From positions 6,004-68,433 of the forward strand of contig MNCI01003588.1 of the NCBI GenBank assembly GCA_015680685.1: a stretch of 62,430 nucleotides of DNA. The letters are read 5' to 3'. Within the stretch, counting starts at the first letter, position 1, and every line of letters begins with the position of its first letter. This stretch comes from Gnetum montanum. Taxonomy: Eukaryota > Streptophyta > Gnetopsida > Gnetales > Gnetaceae. A program made the translations under genes and the position numbers. The notes beneath the pieces were generated by a model, which was not told where the DNA came from, made no database searches, and saw nothing but the letters and a program-made list of their open reading frames with translations. Shown here in pieces: positions 1 through 11,029 of the stretch.

Positions 1-251
1 GGGAATTTTCCTCAAAAAATATTACTTCTTGAATGTAAAAATGCAATGAAAATTTCAGGATGTTTTAGTTTTGAAGTAGAATTACACAAGTTTCTTTAAG
101 ATTTTAAGGGGGTAGAAATGTTGGCACATTTGGCCATTCCATGGAATAGTTGAAATATTTTATTCAAAATTGGAGGAGTCTATGGTTGTAAATTTACAAG
201 TAAATTACAGCTTTAGTGTTGAGGGTTGATGGGTGTTTTTAGAAGATTGAT
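1..251. other. Unassigned flank
   Basis: AT-rich sequence with no convincing reading frame, repeat or motif. It ends where the long inverted repeat begins. Confidence 0.4.
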
Positions 252-1516
252 TCACTGGTAAAGAATTTGATGTTGAAGCCTTCTAGGTACAAGATGAAAG
301 TGCCAAATTATTCATTTATTAAAGATCATAGGATAGTACTATAGCAAGGAAGGAAGTATGTTATTTACGTGGAAGGCAAAGTTCCAGATCCCGGTTGTTA
401 AAATCAGCAACGCCTCGGTTATTTTGAAAGATTATGAAGCAATCAGTGAAGGGAAGACTGCGGTGTTCCTGGGAAATACACAGCCACCGCAAGGTCACAG
501 CCAAGCCAACAAACACTGCTGCAGCTGTTGCTCTACACCACCACCATTGACGTTGCTTGAAATGCTGATTTAGAACAAGCGCAAAAAGTTGGAGGTGATC
601 CCAAGGTGCACCAAAACCCTACATAAACCGCCGCGTGAAATTCATCCTAGTGCAGATAGACATCTTTGCCGTAAACGCAGGGATATTATTCGTGAAAAAA
701 AAATCAAAACCCTCATCTACGAAATACACGGAGAAATAAGTCACGCCTTGTTGAAACCCTGATTTTGATGTTAAGTTTTGCAAGCCATAGTGGTTTCTAT
801 TGTGCAGGCTGCAACGGTTCAGAAGGTTCCTTCAGTTTCGCCGGACGCAGATCCACAATACATTAGTCCTTGGTCCTACAATCAATGGCAATGGCGGTGA
901 CGATTCAGAAAAAATTTTACAAATGTAGGAAGCCCTAAGATAATTTGGAAGCAAAAAGAAAATCTCTGGCAACCGAAACCCTCTATTTAAAACAGTATGT
1001 TCAGCACATCGTTCTTCAAGAACCTTCTCCTTTAGCAATTGAACATCACACCACGTGACAACGGAGCCAGATGCAGTTGTAGAACCTTCTCCCGCGGTGG
1101 CAGTTGGTTACAATTTTGCAGGGCCTTATTGTGCGGTGGCAGTTTAAACATACAATTTTGGTTGATACAGCACTTCGGATCTTGGGTAGAACATGTGTCA
1201 GTTCTTACAGGTTTTGTGCAGAGGAAGGAGAAAACGAACCAGCCGATTACGCCTGCTGTTTTGGAACTGTTGTCGATTATCCACGCGATTTACCAGGGAA
1301 GACAAAGAAGAATTATTTTAACCCATTCATTAACTCTGCCACTTTCACCAAGATATATGTAAAATTATTTCATTACTACCACTCGTATATAACTTTACAA
1401 AAGCATCGGGTGATTAAAATATCTAACAAATTAATCTACATAGATATATAATAACCATTAATGAAGTACATATAGTGTGAAGCCCTATTTTAGAAAACTT
1501 GCCTTTAATTATCCCA
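252..1516. repeat. Long inverted repeat, left arm
   Basis: This segment recurs in reverse complement at 1566-2892, at roughly 90 percent identity in the stretch compared by eye. Scattered short open frames occur in both arms but none is intact and I do not recognise a protein. It could be a captured gene fragment or an uncharacterised dispersed repeat. The arms differ in length (1265 against 1327 bases), so they are diverged copies rather than a recent perfect duplication. Confidence 0.8.
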
Positions 1517-1565
1517 TCATAAAATATTATTTTAAAACATTATTATATATAAGTTGCTACCCATN
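1517..1565. other. Inverted-repeat spacer ending in an assembly N
   Basis: An AT-rich spacer separates the arms. Base 1565 is an N directly before the first base of the right arm, so the junction is not continuous read sequence. Confidence 0.8.
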
Positions 1566-2892
1566 GGGATAATTAAAGGCAAGTTTTCTAAAATAGGGCT
1601 TCACACTATATGTACTTCATTAATGGTTATTATATATATATGTAGATTAATTTTTTAGATATTTTAATCACCCGATGCTTTTGTAAAGTTATATACAAGT
1701 GGTAGTAATGAAGTAATTTTACATATATCTTGGTGAAAGTGGCAGAGTTAATGAATGGGTTAAAATAATTCTTCTTTGTCTTCCCTAGTAAATCGCGTGG
1801 ATAATCGACAACAGTTCCAAAACAGCAGGCGTAATCGGCTGGTTCGTTTTCTCCTTCCTCTGCACGAAACCTATAAGAACTGACACATGTTCTACCCAAG
1901 ATCTGAAGTACTGTATCAACCAAAACAGTATGTTTGAACTGCCACCGCACAATAAGGCCCTGCAAAATCGTAACCAACTGCCACCGCGGGAGAAGGTTCT
2001 GCAACTGCATCTGGCTTCGTTGTCGCGTGATGTGATGTTCAATTGCTGAAGAAGAAGGGTTTTTCTTGAAGAATGATGTGCTGAACATACTGTTTTAAAT
2101 AGATGATTTCGGTTGCCAGAGATTTTTGTTTTGCCCCCAAATTGGCTTAGGGCTTCCTGCGTTTGTAAAATTTTTTTCTGAATCGTCACCGCCATTGCCA
2201 TTGATTGTAGGACCAGGGGCTAATGTATTGTGGATCTGCGTCCGGTGAAACCGTAGGAACCTTCTGAGCCATTGCAACCTGCACAATAGAAACCACTATG
2301 GCCTGCAAAACTTAACATCAAAATCGGGGTTTCAACAAGGCGTGACTCCTTTCTCCGTGTATTTTGTAGATGAGGGTTTTGATTTTTTTTCATGAATAAT
2401 ATCCCTGCGTTTATGACAAAGATGTCTGTCTACACCAGGATGAATGTTGCATGGTAGTTTATGTAGGGTTTCGGTGCACCTTGGGATCACCTCCAACTTT
2501 TTGTGCTTGTTTTGAATCAGCATTTCAAGCAACGTCAATGGTGGCGGTGTAGAGCAACGGCTACAGCGGTGTTTGTTGGCTTGGCCGTGACCTTGCGGTG
2601 GCTGTGTATTTCCCAGGAACACCATGGTCTTCCTTTCACTGATTGCTACATAATCTTTCAAAACAACCGAGGCGTTGCTGATTTTTGTTTAATTTCTGAT
2701 TTGCAAGGAGTTTCAAATGTTATCTTAAGGATACGATCGAGTTTAACAACCAGGATCTGCAACTTTGCCTTCCACGTAAATAACATACTTCCTTCCTTGC
2801 TATAGTACTATCCTCTGATCTTTAATAAATGAATAATCTGGCACTTTCATCTTGTACCTAGAAGGCTTCAACATCAAATTCTTTACCAGTGA
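1566..2892. repeat. Long inverted repeat, right arm
   Basis: Reverse-complement copy of 252-1516. It is bounded exactly by Ns at 1565 and 2893, so it is probably a separate contig placed between two others. The open frames on its minus strand (for example 1785-2201) correspond to frames on the plus strand of the left arm and carry different breaks. Confidence 0.8.
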
Positions 2893-2990
2893 NGTAAGAA
2901 TAGAGAACAAATAAGAATATTTTAATCAATTAATTAGATAGAAGCTAATGAACCTAATTTATTCTCTTGGCTAACCATCCAATAATATAA

Positions 2991-3892
2991 TGATACAGTC
3001 AAAATTTTGGTCAATGCAACATCATAACAATGATATTGTATTAATGATGTCATGGCACATGCCACATCATCATTGATATGATGTCTCAAGATGTGTGCAG
3101 CCTTATAAATACAACACTTGGACACACAATTTGTTAACTTTTCATTTTCATAGTAATATAACTCTTGCAGCTTTATTTCTTGCACTTAGACTTAGTGATT
3201 AGAAGAGTGAATGCCTGTAGTATGCTGTGTTATAGTTGAATGGTGTCTTTGTTCGAGCATTTTGTACTTGGGCACAAGTTGTGATAAAAATAAAGATCAA
3301 AATAATTTTCCATCATTGCAACATTCTCTTAGTTTACTATTTTACTTAGCATAACGTTTACTATTTTAATAGCATAATACTTTACTTTTCCAAAGTACTT
3401 TACTTTTACTTGCTAATAGTAAAAGGAATGGATATGATTGATTTTGAGTGTTAAGTATGATTGTTTAGTAATCCTAGTAGTATCATCGCTTGGTTTGCCT
3501 AGTAGTATGATACCTGGTAATCCTAGTGACAATCACATAAGCCCAAGAAGTGTCTAGAAAATCAAGAATAGTTATCCATCATACTAGGCTAGCATAGACT
3601 TACATTTCTATCATTAGTTAGATTTAGTGTTTAATTTTCCTTTTCTTCATGCTTACACTTAAAAGTGTAGCCATTCTAACAACATCACCTATCATATACC
3701 TCACTACAAGTTAAACCATATACTTAGACTTCACTTGCTTGGAGTGAAAAGACAATGACCAAGAACTCAACTCAATTACTAGCATATCAGCATTGTTCAT
3801 CTATGGATTATGGTTGAGTCATGCATGGACACTTGTGACTTGCATGGTTGGGTGTTGGATTGCTCCATCACTCATCATTGGCTTTATTGCTA
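2991..3892 (+). repeat. LTR-a, left LTR of the outer gypsy composite
   Basis: Closely similar to 37125-37975 and more distantly to 40886-41424 plus 58554-58940. It begins TGATA, as LTR-c does. A TATA box (TTATAAATA, 3103-3111) follows an imperfect palindrome around 3066-3086. Its last bases abut the target site of element 1; the downstream leader resumes at 23533. The left border is inferred from LTR-c, because LTR-b lacks the first roughly 65 bases. Confidence 0.75.
3103..3111 (+). promoter_or_regulatory. TATA box of LTR-a
   Basis: TTATAAATA, conserved in LTR-b as CTATAAATA at 37175-37183 and in LTR-c as CTATATAG at 40984-40991. Position and conservation support a U3 core promoter. Confidence 0.65.
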
Positions 3893-4299
3893 GGGATTGA
3901 AACACCATCAATTTCAGAACTCTCATGATTCAAAACAGTCCTGAAACTTGGGCAAGGATCTCTACAAGTGCGGTGACACGTTAAACCATGCAGACAACAT
4001 GGCACCCCAGAAGTCCTAATGCCTACGAAGTCGCTTTCAAGATTTCCTACACCCTCTGTAGCATAGTCAACGTAGCACCCAGCCATAAGCCTAGCTTGCA
4101 CAAAAGAGGCACTAGGGATAGATCATATAGTCTTACAAATTTTCTATCTCTTGGGCTAACAAGCTTGCTACACTCTCTAGCTAGCCCAACTTGACACATG
4201 ACCCGGTTGACAGTCTACCCAGGGACCATGCTAGGAATTGCCAAAAGTGTTCAGGATGGACTAAATAGTTTGGCAAGTTTTCTAATTACGAGACCTGCT

Positions 4300-5560
4300 A
4301 TGCTACGCTACACTACATAGTGTAGCAAGCCATCTGGAGACTGATCAAGCACCAAAGATGTAGTTGACAATAATTCAACCCTACATGATACTTGCCCCGC
4401 TTCATCCTTGAATCATGATTAGCATGACACAAGAGAATGTGGTAAATTTCATCAAAAATCATCTCCATTTGAGTGCTACACTGTGCTACGCTACACAGCG
4501 TAGCAGGGTTATGGTGTGATGATGCTTCCACTTAGATTTCCTTGACAAAGTAAACATAATCGCCCATGCCTTAACCATAAAAAATGCTTGTCTTGCTACC
4601 ATCCCAGGACATGACTGACATCGCATGACAGAACGTTTGCAAAGTATGTCCAAATTCAAGCTAAACTAGGTGCTACACTGTGCTATGCTACACAACATAG
4701 CACAGTGTAGCAGGTTTAGAATGCACGAAGGTCCTTTGTCAAGTGGTTCTAGCAAAAGAATTGCACTTGGCCATGCTCCGACCTCTAAGACCACCTATCC
4801 CACTTTGCCCTCGGGTCCCAAACAAAGTTTCTTGACATAGAATTGTAGATCAAGTAAGGAATTATGTCACATTGGTTGCTACGTTGTGCTACGCTGCACA
4901 GTGTAGCATAGCGTAGTGGGAACATTGAGCCCAAAGGTATCCCAAAGATGAAATCAGCAGGTCCTAAGGCCTTTCAACATGAAAAGAAGGGTTGCCAATT
5001 GCTGAAGTTACTTGCCTGACCAGGTGTCAGAATGATGTTTGTAGTTATCTGGACAAAATTCATGCAAAATAGGAGCGCTACGCTACCTAGCATAGCACAA
5101 CGTAGCAAGCAAAGTGTTCATGCTACGCCACTACGCTGGGTAGCATAGGTAGCATAACACTCGTGTGGGAACCTCAGGACATCCCCTGTAGCTCCAGAGC
5201 TCATTGACAGTGTTCATTTCTACTCCAGCACCTCCTCGATAGACAAGATTAGCAATTTTCTTTATTTTGCATCCCCTTGTTGATTCCCAAATTTTTCCCT
5301 ACACTTGACCCTATTCGCAGGAGCAGGGAAGATGTAGTCCTGGAGTGTAGGCTCCACTTTGCATTTGTTATCAACATTTTCTATAAAAAACATGGTTTTC
5401 CCCTAGATTCTGGCACATGTAGTTTGAACGGTATGGTCATAACTTAGCAAGTTTCATGTCCAACTTCATTCCACTTGACATAGCACACCAGCGTAACACT
5501 ACAATGTAGCACATTAGCATAACACTGCAGCGTAGCACTACACGTCAATATGGCACATTC
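4300..5560 (+). repeat. GCTACGC/GCGTAGC palindromic repeats in U3
   Basis: Six or more clusters (near 4300, 4472, 4670, 4880, 5080 and 5480) alternate TGCTACGC with its complement GCGTAGCA, each able to fold into a hairpin. The clusters are separated by 150-250 bases of ordinary sequence and lie upstream of the TATA box. The second LTR carries the same clusters with altered units. Confidence 0.75.
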
Positions 5561-5627
5561 ACAATTCGTGCCATGTTGGACCTGGGACACATGGCATCCA
5601 AACCATGTTTGCCTCCTGCACTTGGCT

Positions 5628-5636
5628 CTATAAATA
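5628..5636 (+). promoter_or_regulatory. TATA box of element 1 5' LTR
   Basis: CTATAAATA, conserved in the other LTR at 22836-22844. It lies downstream of the palindrome clusters, as expected for a U3/R core promoter. Confidence 0.75.
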
Positions 5637-6323
5637 CCATAGCGAACAACATTCAAAGGGTTGGCTTTTTGGAAGGTTGGCTTCTTGAATTGGCTTTTTG
5701 GCGATTGGAGATTGGCATTTTGGCATTTGGCTTTCTGGCGATTAGCTTTGGCAAGGAGGTTGGCAAGTAGAAGGTTGGTGAATAGTAAATCCTTGCAGTA
5801 GCACTTCCTAGATATCTCTTAGCATTGCAAGCACTAGCTCATTAGTCCCTGTTAGTAAGCCATTGGCAGAAGTCCAAGAGCTGTAACCATACCGTTCCAT
5901 TGTAAGTTGTGCCTATCCAACACTACACATCAGTTGCACACCTTCTTCAGCTAAACAAAGATCAAATCCCCTAATTTTAGGTAGTGCATTCTCTCACTTA
6001 AGCTCATTTTATTTTACTATAGCATACATTTTGCATCATTGTGTATCGATTTACATTTATTGCTTAGTTACATATTTTGCTACACTTTTAGTATTCTGTG
6101 TGCTACGGTTTTCTTCATTTTGATCCCCACATGTAACATTCTAAAACCATTGTTCATAAAAAGTTATTGTACACCATGTAAGTCCCTGTCTGATCAACTA
6201 GATCATTTAGGGCACCCCGTTTCCGTTTTCTCCAACATAGCCCTCACATGGATCCGGGGTTAGGCTATATGCTTGGTAACCTCTCGGTGTTCAAGCCACT
6301 GACGTTTTTGAACGTTATAGTTT

Positions 6324-6343
6324 TTGGTGCTAGAAGGAGGGCC
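6324..6343 (+). promoter_or_regulatory. Primer-binding site of element 1
   Basis: TTGGTGCTAGAAGGAGGGCC starts four bases after the LTR. Element 2 has the same site with one base changed (57429-57448, minus strand). I did not assign the tRNA species. Confidence 0.75.
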
Positions 6344-6499
6344 TGAACCATTATGTTCTTTCTTTGCTTCATAGGTAGTCCTACATGCATTCTGTACCCT
6401 GCTACTAGTGCCCAACTAGTGTAGACGTGACATCCCTGTGGTTGTCTGCACACTGGTTGGTACAAATCGATCCTAGTCAGTGGTTCCTTTGGAACCCTG

Positions 6500-6730
6500 T
6501 GGGATGAAAGCCCCAAAAATATCTATAGTGTTATGTTGCCTAATTTATTGTACTATCTACAATGTTACACTACTTATTGCATTACACTATCTACTGCGTT
6601 ATGCTGTCCACTACATTACGTTGTCCACTGTGATATGTTGTCCATTGTGTTATGTTTCCTGCATCCTGTGCGATGTAGCAACCTTGTCAGTGTAGTAGTC
6701 CTACTCAGCGTAGTAGGTGTAACAGTGAAG
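6500..6730 (+). repeat. Sense-leader degenerate repeats
   Basis: Between primer site and gag lies a run of short degenerate units around the words TACACTA, CTGCGTTATG and GTTGTCCACT. They resemble diverged GCTACGC repeats of the LTR and of the antisense-gene leader. The open frames here reflect the repeat, not a gene. Confidence 0.5.
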
Positions 6731-6739
6731 AAAACTAGC

Positions 6740-9060
6740 TTCCAACACTTCCAAGCATATCCAAAAATGAATCTTGTGATCACTACAGTTCCCACCTCAA
6801 ACTTGGAGGCATCTCACTTTGTTCCACCCATGACAGATTTCGAGTGATTGCCTAGCCCACTGCGGGTATTGAGGTAATCCCTTGAACTATGATAGCATCC
6901 CCCTAAACATTTGGCACAATACGTAGAGCGATATAATTTCCTATGTGTGAAAGCCCAAGAAAATCTACTATTAGACCATTAGGAATTTGAAGAAAAATCT
7001 AACTTCGAGTTCATGCACAGGAATGGGAGGGAGTTTATTCCTGCTCCTAATGCCACCATCCCACTGACCAAAATGTATCAATGGGTGTTAAACCAATTGG
7101 TGTAAGTAGGTCAAGAGAAAGGGACACATCATCCCACTATGATGAAGCATTTTAGGATGGGCAAGAGGAGTTGGACTCCCACTCTGAAGGTGGTGGTTCA
7201 ATCTACACCACGGCTATCCCTTCCACTTCTATCTTTTGATCACACTAGCTCCTATCTTTTGCCCCCTTCATCATCACCATGACCCTACCACAGCCCAAAC
7301 TCTCTTTGGTGATGGGTAGTCATGCAATGTTTTTAACGTATCAGCATGTAGGCCCTTCAACTTCATTACCAGTTATCCTTCCTTCCTAGTCTGTCCACGT
7401 ACCGCACTCAACATCTCTGATGTCTACACTACCATATGTGTACACTGTGCCTACATCACAACTACGCATGGGTTCTGCTTCTATCCCCTCATCTACACAT
7501 GTCCCACCACCAGTAATAGGCCCAACCTCAACCACGTGGTGGACAGGCAATGATTGCTTTCCCTACCATCAACTATCTTAAATGTCACACTATGTGCAGC
7601 CCTAAGTGTATCAAGTTCCACATGTAGTGTAGCCAAACGCAAGGTTATGGGCCACCCCACCAACTAGGCAAGTAACTAACCCTATGGTGCCACCAACAGT
7701 AGCTACCCTAGTAGCACCACCCATTGGGTGGTGGACCGCCTAGGCGACACCACTTGCAAGAGCTATTCCAATGGTGCCCCCCATGGGATTGGTGGTCATA
7801 CCAATAGTGCCACTGATGATGGTTGCTCCGGCAGCTCCACAACCCTCTACGACACCCTTAGGTTTGGACCAAGCTTTCCAACTCATCCAAACCCTTATTG
7901 ATGAAATCAAATGGCTTAAAGTTGCTAGCTCAAAAATAGTCTAGGTCATGGACTGCTATCAGGATGACCCAATTAGTCCAACTATTCCTGCACTAATGTT
8001 GCCCCCTGGGGTACAATTACCCCAGTTCACAAAATACAACGAAGAGGGTGACCCGAATGCCCACCTAGTTACATTTAGGTCTAAATCCCTGTGACTATAG
8101 CCATAGCCTCATGCCATTATTTGCGTATTTTCCATGTCCTTGAAGGGTAAAGCCTGAGACTAGTATCACGTGCTTCCTCATGCCTCAATATCAACATTAG
8201 AAGAATTTTTAAGCTAGTTTGTGACTCACTTTAAGTATAACTTGAAGCTGGAAGTCACTTTGGATTAACTTATGAGCATCAAACAAGAGCCATTAGAATC
8301 TATGCAAAAGTTCATACAACGATGGAGTGCTACCCTAAATGAAATTCATGAATCGATCGTCGAGGCCCATCTACTAGCCATTTTCAAAGGTGCGGTAAAA
8401 AATTTCATTAAATCCAAGCTATAGTACTTGGCTCCATGTTCCCCTAGCCAGGTGTTCACTCAAATCAAGAGTATCCAAGATGTAGCTGAAGCTAGTAGGG
8501 ATCCAAACTATGTAACATATAAAAACACACACACAAAGAAGAACAAGGAGAGAGGCAAAGCCACGACAAGCACAGTGGCCACTATATCCCATGAAACCAA
8601 CAAGGGTAAATAGACAAATAAAGAATCTATAACCCATACCACAACCAACATAGTGCTCGGCCCTAGTAGCACTAGCCAACCTTCGACCTTAGCAACTACT
8701 GCCCAAACTTTGGCAAGGCCAAATTTTGAGTGCAAGGATCGTTCAAAATACACTCTGCTACCAATCAAGCCATTTGAGCTTCTGAAACAATTACTAGGAG
8801 CTAGGCACATTCAACATAAATAAATGTTAGAGGAGGTCATTAAATGGCATCAGAGGTACTATGAAGTCCTTTGTGACCCCTCTATGGTTACGCCTAATGA
8901 CCCATGAGTACCTAAGAACTTTAGATTAGAATGCTTCTGTGGTTATCATCAGGTATGTGGGCATGACACAGACTATTGCTTAGCACTAAAAGATGATATC
9001 CAAAGAATGATCGATCAGGGTAAGTTGGTGTTGGATGAGAGTAATCTTGTTTGACCCAAA
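6740..9060 (+). pseudogene. Element 1 gag (decayed)
   Basis: Structural protein of the retrotransposon particle. Frames around 6985-7100 match the N-terminal part of element 2 gag (EFIPAP against EFIPLP). Around 8280-8620 lies the core with FIQRWSATLNEIHE, matching FIQRWSVALNELHE of element 2. A zinc-knuckle-like segment (CFCGYHQVCGHDTDYC) lies near 8935-8985. Proline- and threonine-rich coding sequence joins these parts. Several stops and frameshifts interrupt the frame, so no intact product is possible. Confidence 0.82.
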
Positions 9061-10557
9061 AACCAATTGATACACATTTACAAAGACCCTTTAAGCGCTA
9101 ACAACGTAGGTTACACTATCAATGCCATTGGCATTGATGATAACACAGAGTCATAATGTGAGCCATTTGTGGTTCGTGTACCTCCCTGCAACCCTCAAGC
9201 ATCAACAAAAACCAATTCACAAGCCCCATTTGTCTTTAAGGTTCCTCCTCAAATATTTTTCACACCTTTTGTGCTTAAGACTACATTTCCTACTACCACA
9301 ACAACTTAGACACCTTTTGTTATCAAAGTGCCCAAACATATGGCTCCCCCTGCAACCCAAGGTCCAATGATAGGAACTACATCACAACGTTCCATCCAAG
9401 GAAATGTGAAGAGTGCCTAGTGAATAGGTTGGCTAGAGAGCACACTATATTGGGCCCCCCTAAGCCCATCCCCCTGTTAGCCATGCCCATGACTTCATCA
9501 TCAAAGGCTACGAGTAACACGCAGTCATTACCCTTTGAGCCAACAAAGCTTCTCATTTAGTCTAAACCCACTCCTCCTAAGGAGATTCACCTTCTAGGAT
9601 GCATAGAAGAAGTAAAGATGAGCAAACAACTAGATAGTGGCTAAGATTTCCTGGATGCACTTTCACAAGTTAAACAAGCTTTGAAGCAAAAGAATACAAC
9701 ATTAAGCTTGTATGACCTAGTAATGACCTCTACGACACATCGTGAGGCCTTAGTTCACATGTTAGCATCTATTCCTGTTAACGAAAACATGCCAGCTAAG
9801 GAGAATGCTATACATGCTGTTATGCTTCCTCCTATGGCTGAAGAACCAAGGCCAACCCAATTAACATTTCAAGACAAGGCCATCAAAGATGACCCTGAAA
9901 AGGGTCAAGTGACTACCACCCCCATGTTTATCATGATTCAAGTGGGTCAATACAAAATTCGTAGAGTACACGTTTATGATGAGGTTGCTACTAATGTGAT
10001 CCCATTTCCCATTGTTGACAAGTTGGTCTTGGTCGATCAAATCAAGCCGACTATAACTTCCTACCTAAAATGATTTAACGGAGCACGTTTGGTAGTCAAA
10101 GGCACTATTAACATCAACTTTGTGGCAAGGGACCAGTTTCCCACCAGTGCAAAATTCATTGTGGTGGAGGAGATCCCTGGGTTCAACCTAATCTTGGGGA
10201 GACCATGGTTAGCCCAATTAAGAGTAGTCTCCTCACCCTTACACCAAGAAATCCACCTACCTTATGTGGGTAGAGAAGTGGTGATCTTTGGTGATGAAAT
10301 AGCCCCCCGGGCTATAAATAATGTAGACATAGAATAAGGGTCAGAGATAGAAATCTCTGAAAACCCATCACCCATCCACAATGAACCGCCATGTTCAACA
10401 GATGAGGTGTCCAAAACTGCCAACTTAGACTAGGAAACTACTTGGGCCGAATTGCCGTTTTAAACAGCAGATGACAACATAGAAGAATATCACCGCAAAG
10501 CTTCCTAGCCATATGCTTTGCCTAGCACACAATGGGTTAGGAAACAATTTCGTAATT
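9060..10557 (+). pseudogene. Element 1 gag-protease linker and aspartic protease (decayed)
   Basis: The linker repeats a P-F-V-x-K-V-P motif (about 9170-9360). The protease lies at about 9905-10337 in frames 9681-10073 and 10089-10337, split by a stop at 10071-10073. It has a degraded active-site segment (YDEVATNVIP, where element 2 has DDGAATNVVP) and the conserved LILGRPWL. It would cleave the polyproteins. The frame ends close upstream of the hairpin array at 10717. Confidence 0.8.
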
Positions 10558-10618
10558 AAAGACTACCTCTAATTCATTTCCATAAATCCTTGGCTTTAAT
10601 ACTCTTGTTTCTCTAGTC

Positions 10619-10700
10619 TTGATTTTGCATTATGTTCACTATTGGTATTATGTTCATTGTTTGCATTATGTCCACAGTTTGCATCATGACCGTTGTTTGC
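10619..10700 (+). repeat. Short tandem repeat before the hairpin array
   Basis: Three to four units of about 20 bases built on TTTGCATTATGTTCAT. A pyrimidine-rich stretch ending TCTATTGCAG follows directly before the first GGCC stem, and it resembles a splice acceptor on the sense strand. Confidence 0.55.
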
Positions 10701-10716
10701 ATTATTTATCTATTGC

Positions 10717-10902
10717 AGGGCCCAGAATGGCCTTAAACTATCGTCACGACCCACTAAGGCCTAAAACTAGCAATCGACCCTTGGAAGTTACATTGCAATG
10801 GCCTGAAATGGCCTTAAACTATTGCATGGCCCGAAATGGCCTTAAACTATCGCAATGGCCCGAAATAACCTTAAACTAGAACTAGTGGCCCACAAGGGTC
10901 CT
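10717..10902 (+). repeat. Hairpin array C1, protease/antisense-gene boundary
   Basis: About six units of stem, 6-nt loop, stem, then TTAAACTA. Units are GGCC-CAGAAT-GGCC, GGCC-TGAAAT-GGCC and GGCC-CGAAAT-GGCC, plus partly eroded ones (GACC/GGCC, GGCC/AACC, GGCC/GGTC). The array separates the end of gag-protease from the 3' end of the antisense gene. Confidence 0.8.
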
Positions 10903-11029
10903 AAGCACAATAATAAAAGATTAACCAAAACAAAATGAAATAATTGTTTCACTTTTTACTCTTCATTAAATTTGAAGTCCATACAATAATTCTTACAAGA
11001 AATAAAACACCAAAAATAAAAATAAAATC

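Larger units (their letters stand above)
3898..6319 (+). repeat. Element 1 5' LTR
   Basis: Starts TGAAACACCATC and matches 21128-23527 throughout. It ends TATA rather than the canonical CA; the end was set by analogy with element 2, where four bases separate the LTR from the primer site. The U3 holds several hairpin-forming repeats of GCTACGC type, then a TATA box. Confidence 0.88.

Noticed and set aside
252-2892. Foldback transposon or MITE
   Set aside because: No terminal motif or target duplication, and the right arm is bounded by assembly Ns, so a mobile foldback element cannot be supported.
6039-6263. Hydrophobic small frame in the element 1 LTR, and its counterpart at 23184-23471
   Set aside because: The frames are preserved only as LTR copies and lack conserved coding features; they fall downstream of the TATA box in R/U5.
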